Assembly: GCA_024636345.1 (NCBI GenBank)
Contig: JAGXHG010000008.1
Location: 186,001 to 250,000, forward strand
Direction of reading: 5' to 3'
Length of the DNA: 64,000 nucleotides
Origin: Desulfobulbaceae bacterium
GTDB taxonomy: Bacteria > Desulfobacterota > Desulfobulbia > Desulfobulbales > Desulfocapsaceae
Position 1 is the first letter of the stretch. Each line of letters starts with the position of its first letter. The notes beneath the pieces are model-generated. The model did no database searches and had not been told where the DNA came from. It saw only the letters and a program-made list of their open reading frames with translations. Both the position numbers and the translations under genes were made by a program. This document shows, piece after piece, positions 8,569-17,214 of the stretch.

Positions 8569-10710
8569 ATGAAATATTCTTACTTCAACATATTGTCATG
8601 TTTCCTGTATACCTTCACATCATTTTTTATTTTTTATGTCAGCCCGGTTCTCCTCCATGCTGAAGAACAAAATCCTGAATCAGCCGAGCTTGTTCCCCAT
8701 GCAATTAACAGCATAAACATTGAGAAACTAACCGAAGAAAAAGGTTCGGAACCAGTCGAGCGCATTACCCAGGAAACATCTCTGATTGCTGCGCTCTTTC
8801 AAGGACAGATGACAAAACATCCTGAAAATGGACGTCAAAAACAATATTATTTTATCAAACGACCGAGCCTCGGGGGGCAGCTCACTTACGAGTTAGAAAA
8901 GGATTCACAAACACACAACGGTACAACGTACACGGACACCAGCCATAGATTTAAAGAGACAATAAGAATCCAGACGGCAGGTTGGGTCTACAATCCTGCT
9001 TTAATGAAATACTCGCTGATGTTTGAACCGGAATTAAACCAGACAAAAGAAGAACTGAGTCAAGGTGAAGCGGCTGACAGCAGCTCCTTTTCACCTGATT
9101 ACTCCATGACGGCAACCTTTCTCGAGGCCAAGCCCTACACACTCAATATCTTTGGCATCCGTCAGCAGACATCTAACTGGGCTTCTTTTTCAGGGAACAG
9201 TGAATCCACTGTCGACTCCTATGGTGCTAATGGACAACTCAAATACAAGATCCTGCCCACCACGTTTGGATATAGCCACTCTGAGAACGACCAGGCCGGT
9301 TTCTACACATCGCATGATATCCATGATGCCTACAATCTGTCATCTACACATCAGGCCCGAAGAAGTAACACTAACCTGACCTCCACTTACAGTGATGACA
9401 AGAGAGACACCGAAAACATCAAGAACCAGATTAAAACATTTAATAACAATTTGTTTAACAACTACCAGATCACTGAAGACAATAAAGTCACTTTGGACTC
9501 GTCCATGTCTTACAATACCCAGGAATCAGACTGGATCGATTCGCAAAATATCAATATCAGAGAGCACTTGGGCTGGCGCCATCGCCCCAATTTGCAGTCA
9601 AACTATTCAGCTTCCCATTCCCGGCAGGAATCAGGTGATTTTAGTTCTAATATGACAACGCTTGATGCCGGGCTGACACACCTGCTTTATGAGAATCTCA
9701 CCACCAATGTCGGCAGCAGAGCAAGTCAGAGCATATACTCCGACGAAAAGGAGACTGCAGGTGCCGGCCTCCTTAATTTCTCCTACATTCGTCCCTTTTC
9801 CTGGACTACGTTGGGCCTGCATAGTGGCTGGGACTATCTCTACACCGAGCGCAGTGGTCTTAACGCGGCTGAGTCATTGGTTAGTAATGAGATGCACAGC
9901 ATGAGCTACAGCAATGAAGTTTATCTGAATAATTACAACATTGACATTAACTCTATCATTGTCACTAATACTTTCGGGACCCTCGTCTATATTGAAAATA
10001 TTGACTACACTGTTGAAATGACAAATAGTTATGTTCGGATGCGTCGTCTGCCATTCGGCTCGATAACAGAGGGGCAAACCGTGTCAGTCAACTACCGTTA
10101 CCTACGAGATTCAGCCTATAACGACGCCTTGTTTACCGAAAATTACGGCTTTAATTTCGATCTCTGGCATGACTGGCGTTTTTCCTACAATTTTATTCGA
10201 GTAACGCAGGATATAATCTCTGGTCAGACACCTCAGAACCTGGTTGATGACACCATTCATAAGACTGATATCCGCTATGATATCGGCTGGTCAAACACCT
10301 CTCTCAGCTACGAGGATAACAATCGTCTATCCTCTGCATCCTACACCCGGAGCCAAATGCAGGAGACGCTGCACTGGTCCCTGAGCCAGATTTACTTTTC
10401 CATGAGCGGATATCTCGGCCAGACTGATTATAAAGACCATGATGAAACCAATAATTATTACGGTGGAGTTACTATCTTCGACTGGATGCTGCGCAGATGG
10501 TGTAAATTACATCTTGAGGGTTATTATGACAAGACCATGGGCGATTTTGATGAGACGGAAAATAATGGGCTCAAGGCTGGTCTTGAGTTCCGCTACCGCA
10601 TCTGGACGGCCCGCCTCAGCTATGAATTAACAGACCAGAACTACATAAATACCGATTCCCAGCGAAAAGAACAACTCGTTCGCATGGAGTTCATCCGCGC
10701 GATGTGGTAG
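8569..10710 (+). CDS. Outer-membrane beta-barrel protein, candidate electron-conduit porin
   Basis: The 713-residue precursor starts with a hydrophobic signal segment (residues about 8-32, ending 'LLHA'). The rest alternates short amphipathic segments rich in Tyr, Thr, Ser and Asn with polar turns ('SYNTQESDWIDSQN', 'LGLHSGWDYLYTER', 'TARLSYELTDQNY'). It has no long hydrophobic helix and ends in an aromatic residue (…'IRAMW'), as outer-membrane barrels do. By length it could form about 20 or more strands. It contains no heme motif. Flanked by a cytochrome lipoprotein and an NHL lipoprotein, it is the natural candidate for the barrel of a porin-cytochrome complex. It is not recognisably homologous by eye to MtrB or OmbB. 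Confidence 0.7.
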   Translation: MKYSYFNILSCFLYTFTSFFIFYVSPVLLHAEEQNPESAELVPHAINSINIEKLTEEKGSEPVERITQETSLIAALFQGQMTKHPENGRQKQYYFIKRPSLGGQLTYELEKDSQTHNGTTYTDTSHRFKETIRIQTAGWVYNPALMKYSLMFEPELNQTKEELSQGEAADSSSFSPDYSMTATFLEAKPYTLNIFGIRQQTSNWASFSGNSESTVDSYGANGQLKYKILPTTFGYSHSENDQAGFYTSHDIHDAYNLSSTHQARRSNTNLTSTYSDDKRDTENIKNQIKTFNNNLFNNYQITEDNKVTLDSSMSYNTQESDWIDSQNINIREHLGWRHRPNLQSNYSASHSRQESGDFSSNMTTLDAGLTHLLYENLTTNVGSRASQSIYSDEKETAGAGLLNFSYIRPFSWTTLGLHSGWDYLYTERSGLNAAESLVSNEMHSMSYSNEVYLNNYNIDINSIIVTNTFGTLVYIENIDYTVEMTNSYVRMRRLPFGSITEGQTVSVNYRYLRDSAYNDALFTENYGFNFDLWHDWRFSYNFIRVTQDIISGQTPQNLVDDTIHKTDIRYDIGWSNTSLSYEDNNRLSSASYTRSQMQETLHWSLSQIYFSMSGYLGQTDYKDHDETNNYYGGVTIFDWMLRRWCKLHLEGYYDKTMGDFDETENNGLKAGLEFRYRIWTARLSYELTDQNYINTDSQRKEQLVRMEFIRAMW

Positions 10711-10719
10711 ATTTTCTAT

Positions 10720-11799
10720 ATGATGAAGAGATTGAAAAATACAAAAGACAACAGCCCGTTCCGTCTCAAGGCAGCCCTCACTGCCTTATCGCTCGCAGTT
10801 CTTCTCGGGCTTTACGGTTGTATGTCCTCTGAGTTCAAGCCAGTGCCTCCACCGATTGATCTGGTTTGGCCCACTGGTGGAGAAACGCCAAGGATCCGCT
10901 TTATCCGCAGTATTTCCAAGCCGGAAGATTTTCAAATTACCCAAAGTGCCTTGATGCGCTTGTGGAATTATGTTATCGGTAAGGAAGATGCTACCCTTGC
11001 ACCCTATGGAGTGACGGTAGATAGCGTCGGCAGACTTTATGCTGTCGATACTTATCAACGAAGGATCCAGGTCTTTGATGCGACAGCCGGGGAATTTTCT
11101 ATCTTCCCCTCTGATGAGCATCCACTGACCTCTCCCATCGGTATTGTCGTTGATCAGGGTGGCCGGATCTATGTCAGCGACTCTCTGGATGGCATTATTA
11201 AGGTATTTAAGGGCACAGATGATACCTCTCCCCACACCATTGGCAAGGACCTTTTTCAGCGGCCCACCGGGATAGCTATCAATCAAATAAACAATGAACT
11301 CCTCGTTGTCGATACAAAACTGTCTCAGATTTTCAGGTTTGATCTCGACAGCCACAAACTGAAGGGGACGTTTGGTGCCAGGGGAGCGGAGACAGGACAA
11401 TTCAACAACCCTACCAATATTGCTGTTACCAAGGAAGGAACTCTGCTGATTACCGATGCCCTTAATTGCCGGATTCAGATTTTTTCCGCAGAAGGAGCCT
11501 TTCAGAGAACATTTGGCAGCACCGGAGACAGTCCAGGCCATTTTGCCAGACCACGCGGTATTGCAACCGACAGCGACGGCAATATTTATGTGGTTGACGC
11601 CCTCTTTGACAACATCCAAATCTTTGACAAAAGAGGCCGATTGCTGATGGATTTTGGCAGACTAGGAGAGGAACACGGAGAGTTCTGGATGCCGGCCGGT
11701 ATCTGGATTGATAAAAATGACCAAATCTATGTTGCTGATTCCTATAACAAACGCGTTCAAATCTTCCAATACCTCAAACAGGATAAGTCGCGGCGATGA
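10720..11799 (+). CDS. NHL beta-propeller lipoprotein
   Basis: The 359-residue precursor has a lipobox 'LYGC' near residue 34. The mature protein starts with a 'P.DLVWPTGGETPRIRFIRSIS' type segment (abbreviated) shared in outline with the lipoprotein at 6632. Six NHL blades follow ('APYGVTVDSVGRLYAVD', 'SPIGIVVDQGGRIYVSD', 'NPTNIAVTKEGTLLITD', 'RPRGIATDSDGNIYVVD', 'MPAGIWIDKNDQIYVAD'). It starts 10 bases after the barrel gene and overlaps the next cytochrome by four bases (ATGA), so it is translationally coupled to it. It is probably an outer-membrane scaffold for the cytochrome complex; this is inferred from context. Confidence 0.8.
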   Translation: MMKRLKNTKDNSPFRLKAALTALSLAVLLGLYGCMSSEFKPVPPPIDLVWPTGGETPRIRFIRSISKPEDFQITQSALMRLWNYVIGKEDATLAPYGVTVDSVGRLYAVDTYQRRIQVFDATAGEFSIFPSDEHPLTSPIGIVVDQGGRIYVSDSLDGIIKVFKGTDDTSPHTIGKDLFQRPTGIAINQINNELLVVDTKLSQIFRFDLDSHKLKGTFGARGAETGQFNNPTNIAVTKEGTLLITDALNCRIQIFSAEGAFQRTFGSTGDSPGHFARPRGIATDSDGNIYVVDALFDNIQIFDKRGRLLMDFGRLGEEHGEFWMPAGIWIDKNDQIYVADSYNKRVQIFQYLKQDKSRR

Positions 11800-13538
11800 A
11801 TAAGAAAGCAAGCATCTTTATAGTGGTCACAACACTCCTGCTTGGTCGCGGGGAAATCGTTCACGGAAATAGTATTCGTTTCAGCAAGCACGATCTTTCT
11901 TCTTCAGGCGGACAGGAAGTCAGAGCGTCAGGACTGGACCAGGTGTGTATTTTCTGCCATACTCCCCACAACGCCCGTCAGGATATTCCCTACCTGTGGA
12001 ATCGCTCGGCTCAAACCAGCACCTACACTCCTTATACCAGCACTACCATGAAGGCCCCTGAGGGATTTATCGGGTCGTTGGCACAACCTAACGGCACCTC
12101 AAAACTCTGTCTCAGTTGCCATGACGGGACCATCGCTTTAGGAGCAATTCAATTTTCTGAGTCATCACCGATACCATTCAGCGGCGCCACTTCTCTTTCC
12201 GGCCGGAGCACCTCTCTTGGCACAAACCTGTCCGATGACCATCCAATTTCCTTTCTCTATCAAGGCAGTATCCCAGCTCCAGATGATCATCAGCTTGTCG
12301 ATCCTGCAACAATTGCATTTACAAGTACCTCACCGGTTAAACTTGACGATACCGGTCAACTTCAGTGCACGGCCTGTCATGATCCTCATGACAATGCCTT
12401 TGGAAAATTTTTGGTGAAATCCAATCAAGGTTCAGCACTCTGCATCACCTGTCATACCAAAAGCGGCTGGACGGCCGCCAGCCATGCCACATCTCTTGCT
12501 ATCTGGAGCGGCACTGGCACTAATCCCCTGCCAGACAGCTCCACCTCTGTGGCCAAAAATGCCTGCGGCAACTGCCATCAACCACACGCTGCAGGCAGAA
12601 ATCAACGACTGCTGAAACAGTTCAATGAAGAGGATAACTGTCTTCCCTGCCATAATGGTAATGTGGCAGCCAAGAATATCGCAGCCGAACTGGACAAACC
12701 CTACCGGCACCCGGTATCTTCATATACCGGTGTTCATGACGCAGCAGAGAACTACTCCGCTGTCGTCAACAATCATATCGAATGTGTCGATTGCCATAAT
12801 CCCCACCAGGTAAATAGTTCCACAGCAGTAGCACCTTACGTTTCCGGGAAAAACATTGGCCTGCAAGGTATTGATGCAGCTGGAACAAAAACCACTAATG
12901 CCCAAAAACTCTATGAAATCTGTTTCAAATGTCATGCCGCTCCCCTCAACAATGTGATAACAACCCCTAAAATAACCCGTCAGATTCCTCAACTGAACAC
13001 CCGACTTGAATTCATGCCCGGCAATCCCTCATCTCATCCGGTAGAAGCAGCCTCGACCAGTAATCCTATCCCAAGCCTGTTGTCTCCCTATACCAGAGGC
13101 AGTATCATATACTGCACCGACTGCCATGGCTCCGATAATTCAACGGCCGGGGCAAATGGGCCGCACGGTTCAATCAACAAGCACCTGCTCGTGGCAAACT
13201 ATGCAACCCAAGACGGGCCCGCTACGACCGACACATATGCCATCTGCTTCAAATGTCACAATCAAAATGCCTATATCTCACAGGGAGGAAGTACCAATTT
13301 CCCTCAGCATTACAAACATATTGTCCAGGAAAATACATCGTGCGCTACCTGCCATGACCCCCACGGCATCAGTGCAACCCAGGGGACTTCATCTAAGAAC
13401 AGCAGGTTAATCAACTTTAATATAAACGTTGTCAGCCCCTACAATGGTCAGCTCTACTATAATTATGACGCAACAAGACCGACATGCGTCCTTATCTGTC
13501 ACGCGCATGTCCATGCGCCAAAAGGGTATGTTCGATAG
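11796..13538 (+). CDS. Dodecaheme cytochrome with an N-terminal OmcE-like module
   Basis: The 580-residue precursor has a signal peptide (residues about 1-26). Residues about 27-230 repeat the OmcE-like layout: 'SKHDLSS', 'CIFCHTPHNA', 'YLWNR', 'LCLSCHDGTIALG', 'LSDDHPISFLY', 'CTACHDPH' and 'CITCHTK'. The rest carries CGNCH, CLPCH, CVDCH, CFKCH, CTDCH, CFKCH and CATCH, and finally CVLICH, a CX3CH site 12 residues from the end. That makes 11 ordinary sites plus one variant. It may be a filament-related cytochrome with its own extension, linking a tetraheme wire to the cell surface. The Arg in 'LWNR' replaces the His of the small cytochromes. Confidence 0.8.
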   Translation: MNKKASIFIVVTTLLLGRGEIVHGNSIRFSKHDLSSSGGQEVRASGLDQVCIFCHTPHNARQDIPYLWNRSAQTSTYTPYTSTTMKAPEGFIGSLAQPNGTSKLCLSCHDGTIALGAIQFSESSPIPFSGATSLSGRSTSLGTNLSDDHPISFLYQGSIPAPDDHQLVDPATIAFTSTSPVKLDDTGQLQCTACHDPHDNAFGKFLVKSNQGSALCITCHTKSGWTAASHATSLAIWSGTGTNPLPDSSTSVAKNACGNCHQPHAAGRNQRLLKQFNEEDNCLPCHNGNVAAKNIAAELDKPYRHPVSSYTGVHDAAENYSAVVNNHIECVDCHNPHQVNSSTAVAPYVSGKNIGLQGIDAAGTKTTNAQKLYEICFKCHAAPLNNVITTPKITRQIPQLNTRLEFMPGNPSSHPVEAASTSNPIPSLLSPYTRGSIIYCTDCHGSDNSTAGANGPHGSINKHLLVANYATQDGPATTDTYAICFKCHNQNAYISQGGSTNFPQHYKHIVQENTSCATCHDPHGISATQGTSSKNSRLINFNINVVSPYNGQLYYNYDATRPTCVLICHAHVHAPKGYVR

Positions 13539-13592
13539 AGAGCACTGCAGCATGGCTACTTATTAATCTTGTATGACACAGACAACAAAGCG

Positions 13593-13609
13593 TGCCTCTA
13601 CTAGGGGCA
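13593..13609 (+). promoter_or_regulatory. Conserved leader hairpin, copy 1
   Basis: TGCCTCT pairs with AGGGGCA across a three-base loop (ACT), 42 bases before the TTG start at 13651. The same stem with a different loop precedes the paralogue at 14201. Preservation of both arms while loop and flanks drift suggests an RNA element, though recent duplication alone could explain it. Confidence 0.4.
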
Positions 13610-13650
13610 TAATAAAGGAAGCACCCCCTATAAACAGGAGGGAGGAACCG

Positions 13651-14091
13651 TTGGTCACAAAAAAAAGAAAGAAAAAACACCCATGGTCAACATGGCTCAG
13701 ACTATGCCCTTCCATCTGCATTGTAACTATTTTTGCACTGGATGCCTATGCCGCAAAGAATAAATCCAACAACGTGTCGATCAAGGCCGGGCAGTCATGT
13801 GTGACCTCCGAATGCCATACTGGCATGGGAAAAGATACGTTTGTCCACGGACCTGTGGCTTCAGGCGACTGTTCCTTCTGCCATAAGCAGGACAAAAAGG
13901 ACCAGCACATATTTCAACCGATCAGGAATATTGAAGCACTTTGTTACGAGTGTCATGAAAAATTAAATACCAGCGTAATTGTGCATAAGCCGGTTACAGA
14001 CGGCAAGTGCACAAAATGCCACGATCCACACCAATCCGCCCACCAGTTCCAGCTCAAAGAGGTTCAAACTGGTGGGTCTGGTGGAGGTTGA
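13651..14091 (+). CDS. Truncated multiheme cytochrome paralogue
   Basis: The start is taken as the TTG at 13651, with GGAGGGAGG just upstream, giving 146 residues. An upstream ATG at 13573 would add 26 residues before the signal peptide and ignore this site. A lysine-rich N-terminus and hydrophobic segment form the signal peptide (ends 'DAYA'). Heme sites are CVTSECH (CX4CH), CSFCH, CYECH and CTKCH. The match with the gene at 14201 ends at 'HQFQLK', and the protein stops with a glycine-rich tail 'TGGSGGG'. It is a partial duplicate of the downstream gene. It could still be an exported small four-heme protein, or be decaying. Confidence 0.65.
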   Translation: MVTKKRKKKHPWSTWLRLCPSICIVTIFALDAYAAKNKSNNVSIKAGQSCVTSECHTGMGKDTFVHGPVASGDCSFCHKQDKKDQHIFQPIRNIEALCYECHEKLNTSVIVHKPVTDGKCTKCHDPHQSAHQFQLKEVQTGGSGGG

Positions 14092-14148
14092 TCGTTAGTA
14101 AAAATTGTAGCAAGATCTATGAATTGTGTAAGATATAAACAACATGGC

Positions 14149-14167
14149 ATGCCTCTAACAGGGGCAT
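14149..14167 (+). promoter_or_regulatory. Conserved leader hairpin, copy 2
   Basis: ATGCCTCT pairs with AGGGGCAT across the loop AAC, 34 bases before the GTG start at 14201. It corresponds to the hairpin at 13593. It may influence translation of, or RNA stability around, the two cytochrome genes. Confidence 0.4.
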
Positions 14168-14200
14168 AACAGAGGCAACCTCAATCGGGAGAGAGGAAAA

Positions 14201-15583
14201 GTGAACACAAGCAAAAGAAAAAAGAAACACCTATTGTCAACATGGTTAATGGTCTGCCCTTTCATCTGTATTTTAAGTTTTTTTGCACTGGAGGCATGTG
14301 CTGCAAAAGATACATCCAGCAAGGTGTCGATAAAGGCGGGGCAATCATGTGCTACCTCTGACTGCCACCCGACCATGGGAAAAGACAAGTTTGTCCATGG
14401 GCCGGTAGCCACAGGCGACTGTACCTTCTGCCATAAGCAGGACAAAAAAGACCAGCACATATTTCAACCGATAAAAAGTGTCGAGGCCCTCTGTTACGAG
14501 TGCCATGACAAATTAAATAACGGGTCTGTTGTGCATAAACCCGTTAAAGAAGGAAAATGTACAGGTTGCCACGATCCGCACCAGTCCGCCGCCCGGTTCC
14601 AGCTCAAAGGCGAGGGTCCCGCTCTGTGTTTTCGCTGCCACGATAAAAAAATCAGTAGTGGCAAATTTGTCCATGGACCGGTAGCTGCTGACGGCTGCAG
14701 CGTCTGCCATTCACCCCACTCCTCCGACTCACCCAAATTGCTGATGGCTAAAGGAAACGATGTCTGCTATTCCTGCCACACTGACAAACAGGAGGAATTT
14801 GCCGGCAAGGAATTTGTGCACGGCCCTGTGGCTGATGGTTGCATTCAGTGTCACAGCCCCCACAGCAGCAATTTTAAATTCAATCTGCCGGCTGAGAGTA
14901 CCCAGGCCCTTTGCTTTACCTGTCATACCGACAAGAAGAATGAGATCGCAAAGGTTACGGTAAAACACGGTGGCCTTACCACAGACAAGGGTTGCCTGGC
15001 TTGCCATAACCCACACGTTTCTTCGTTTCCTCAACAGCTTGACAAGGCCCCCATGGATCTCTGCCTTACCTGTCATGATAAAGAGTATAAACATAAAGAC
15101 GGCACCTCAGTGGCGAATATGAAGATACTGCTGGAAAAAAATAAAAACCATCACGGACCTATTATAGAAAAGGACTGTTCTGCCTGCCATAACACACATG
15201 GATCACAAAATGCCCGCATACTCAGGGCCAATTTTTCGCAAAAGTTCTATGCCCCATATGACCCGAAAAACTTTGCACTCTGCTTCACGTGCCATAATGA
15301 TACCTTAGTAAAAGATGCCAAAACAACCACCTTGACAGGCTTTCGCAACGGTGACCAAAACCTTCACTTTGTACACGTCAACAAAACACCCAAAGGTCGT
15401 ACCTGCAATGCTTGCCACGACGCACATGCAACAAATAACCCAAAACACATCACCGATACGGTTCCCTTTGGGGCCTATCAGATGCCAGTTGGCTTTGTTA
15501 AGACTAAAAATGGTGGCGGATGCTTGCCTGGTTGCCATCAGGAATTCAAATATGACAGAGATAAGAAGGTGAAAAATAGATGA
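14201..15583 (+). CDS. Large multiheme c-type cytochrome, about 15 hemes
   Basis: The 460-residue precursor begins with a GTG after GAGAGAGG. A signal peptide ends near 'LEACA'. Thirteen CXXCH sites are spread evenly in doubled-CXXCH modules ('KFVHGPVA..GCSVCHSPHSS', repeated with changes). They are bracketed by an N-terminal CATSDCH (CX4CH) and a C-terminal CLPGCH (CX3CH), for up to 15 hemes. The recurrent 'FVHGPVA' supplies a distal histidine ligand ahead of each pair. Comparable proteins in Geobacter and relatives are periplasmic or outer-surface electron carriers. It overlaps the next gene by four bases. Confidence 0.8.
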   Translation: MNTSKRKKKHLLSTWLMVCPFICILSFFALEACAAKDTSSKVSIKAGQSCATSDCHPTMGKDKFVHGPVATGDCTFCHKQDKKDQHIFQPIKSVEALCYECHDKLNNGSVVHKPVKEGKCTGCHDPHQSAARFQLKGEGPALCFRCHDKKISSGKFVHGPVAADGCSVCHSPHSSDSPKLLMAKGNDVCYSCHTDKQEEFAGKEFVHGPVADGCIQCHSPHSSNFKFNLPAESTQALCFTCHTDKKNEIAKVTVKHGGLTTDKGCLACHNPHVSSFPQQLDKAPMDLCLTCHDKEYKHKDGTSVANMKILLEKNKNHHGPIIEKDCSACHNTHGSQNARILRANFSQKFYAPYDPKNFALCFTCHNDTLVKDAKTTTLTGFRNGDQNLHFVHVNKTPKGRTCNACHDAHATNNPKHITDTVPFGAYQMPVGFVKTKNGGGCLPGCHQEFKYDRDKKVKNR

Positions 15584-16080
15584 ACAGTAAACCGCATTTC
15601 TTATTATTTATTGCTCTTGTAATTGGGCCGGGCTGGGTGCACGCCTCAGCGGCACCCGGCAATGAGGCTTCATGTGAGAAAACCGCCTCAATGTTGGCCC
15701 ATGCAGGAAAACTAGACGAGGGGCTTGCTGCCATCAGGCAGTGTATTGCTGACTACCCTTCGCAAGCCAAAGCCCATGTCGTTCTTGGCGACCTGCTCCT
15801 TGAAAAGGGTGACTCACAGCAAGCGATGGCATCTTTTGACAAGGCACTGGAATTGCAGCCGCGATCCAGTGCCGCCAAAACAGGAAAAGGGATTATCCTG
15901 GCGCAGAACGGCGATCTCAAAGCAGCCGAAGCCATCTTGACAGATGCGCTGAAGCTGAATCCCAATCCGGCACGGACCCATTATGAACTTGGCCTTATCT
16001 ATGAAAAACTTGGCGATATCAAAGGGGCCATTACCCACTACAAACAGGGCATCAGCTCATACCAACATGAAAAAAGGTAG
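15580..16080 (+). CDS. Exported TPR protein
   Basis: The 166-residue protein has a signal peptide ending near 'VHASA'. About three TPR units follow ('AKAHVVLGDLLLEKGD', 'SAAKTGKGIILAQNGD', 'ARTHYELGLIYEKLGD'). It is coupled to the cytochrome before it (ATGA overlap) and abuts the next gene. TPR proteins serve as protein-protein scaffolds; in this locus it probably helps assemble or hold cytochromes in the periplasm. No enzymatic feature is visible. Confidence 0.75.
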   Translation: MNSKPHFLLFIALVIGPGWVHASAAPGNEASCEKTASMLAHAGKLDEGLAAIRQCIADYPSQAKAHVVLGDLLLEKGDSQQAMASFDKALELQPRSSAAKTGKGIILAQNGDLKAAEAILTDALKLNPNPARTHYELGLIYEKLGDIKGAITHYKQGISSYQHEKR

Positions 16081-17214
16081 GTGACTGTGAAGACAACAAC
16101 ATACTTTCCGTTCCGACAGAAAAAATGCCTTATTATTCTTGTAATGACCATCGCCCTGCTGCAAAGCAGTATTTCCACCCCTGCCCTGCAAACTCTCGGG
16201 GTGGGTACCGAAGCTCCTGATTTCTCCCTTCAGGATTACAGCGGCAATAAAAAAGGATTTTCGGCGCTCAAAGGAGACAAACTGACAGTGGTCCTCTTTT
16301 GGGCATCGTGGAGCAGGCAGTCGGAAAAAGCCCTCAAACAGATGGAAAAACTGCAGCAGAAGTACAAAAGCCAGGGTTTATCCGTTATCGGCATCAATGT
16401 GGAAAGGCAAACCATTGACGCACAGGCCCTGACCGATATTAAAGGAACCACCGACCGTCTTAAAATTTCATTTCCCAACCTGGTCGACCATGGCCTGATC
16501 GCCTTTCACGACTACGGGGTTATTGCCGTACCTACCACGGTCATCCTGGACAAGGACAGAAAAATCGAATTTGAGATGTCCGGCTTTCCCCTGACAGGCA
16601 CTACGGACATGATCCACTTTCTTGCCGCGGCCATCGAGGGCAAGAGTGCGCCGACCGAGGTAGCTAAAAAAATCGGGTATCAACCCGACAAAAAGGCTGT
16701 ACGCTCTTGGAACATGGGAATCAAAGCCCTTAAGTCAGAACGTACCGCCCATACCGCCGAGATGTGGTTCAAAAAGGCCATATCAGCCGACCAGGATTTC
16801 ATCTTGCCGCACCTCAGCCTTGGAAGTTATTACCTGGAGCAGGGCGATCTTGCGAAAGCCAAGGAACAGTTCCAACAAGCCCTTACCCGCAACCCCGAAA
16901 ATGCCGCAGCTCTGAGCAAATTTGGCCTTTTGCTGATAGGCGAAGGTTCCAACACCGATGCAAGGACAATGCTTGAAAAAGCGATAAAGGCGGACGAGTC
17001 CTACGTGCCGAGCTACTATTATCTTGGCTATCTGACCGGCAAAGAGGGCGATATAAAAAAAGCCAACGAACTTTTTGCCAGTGCAGAAGGACTCAACCCC
17101 ATGGACTACCGGATTAATGAATACCGGGGAAAAATGTTTGAGGAAAAAAACAACATGGAACAGGCTGCAACGAGTTATAAAAATGCCCTCAAGCAACTTC
17201 TGAACAGAAAATGA
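16081..17214 (+). CDS. TlpA/ResA-like thioredoxin-fold protein with TPR tail, cysteines lost
   Basis: The 377-residue protein starts with GTG directly after the previous stop. A signal or anchor segment covers residues about 18-35. Residues about 40-195 are a TlpA/AhpC-type domain: 'GTEAPDFSLQDYSG', 'VVLFWASW' and the cis-proline 'VPTTVILD'. The active-site CXXC of the family reads Ser-Arg-Gln-Ser here ('WASWSRQSEKAL'), so it cannot do thiol-disulfide exchange. About five TPR-like units follow from residue 215. A redox-dead fold plus TPRs suggests a binding or chaperone role in cytochrome assembly. It overlaps the next gene by four bases. Confidence 0.75.
   Translation: MTVKTTTYFPFRQKKCLIILVMTIALLQSSISTPALQTLGVGTEAPDFSLQDYSGNKKGFSALKGDKLTVVLFWASWSRQSEKALKQMEKLQQKYKSQGLSVIGINVERQTIDAQALTDIKGTTDRLKISFPNLVDHGLIAFHDYGVIAVPTTVILDKDRKIEFEMSGFPLTGTTDMIHFLAAAIEGKSAPTEVAKKIGYQPDKKAVRSWNMGIKALKSERTAHTAEMWFKKAISADQDFILPHLSLGSYYLEQGDLAKAKEQFQQALTRNPENAAALSKFGLLLIGEGSNTDARTMLEKAIKADESYVPSYYYLGYLTGKEGDIKKANELFASAEGLNPMDYRINEYRGKMFEEKNNMEQAATSYKNALKQLLNRK

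Larger units (their letters stand above)
13585..14610 (+). repeat. Tandem duplication of leader and 5' half of a multiheme gene
   Basis: Two copies lie 550 bases apart: about 13585-14070 and 14135-14610. Each contains a GCCTCTA-type hairpin leader, a purine-rich ribosome-binding site with a non-ATG start, and a coding segment with the same heme pattern. Long stretches are near-identical, for example around CTTCTGCCATAAGCAGGAC. The first copy breaks off after the fourth heme site; the second continues to a full-length gene. Confidence 0.75.

Noticed and set aside
10786..11619. Minus-strand 277-residue ORF
   Set aside because: Antisense to the NHL lipoprotein gene, which has a lipobox, propeller repeats and coupled neighbours.
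13573..14091. Read-through of the UGA at the end of the truncated cytochrome as selenocysteine
   Set aside because: The following frame is short, uncharacteristic and stops within about 25 codons; no SECIS-like hairpin follows.
13560..14200. Cyclic-dinucleotide (GEMM) riboswitch before the cytochrome genes
   Set aside because: Such switches precede multiheme genes in Geobacter, but the conserved GEMM core (for example GGGACGCAAAGCC) is absent here; only a simple hairpin is present.
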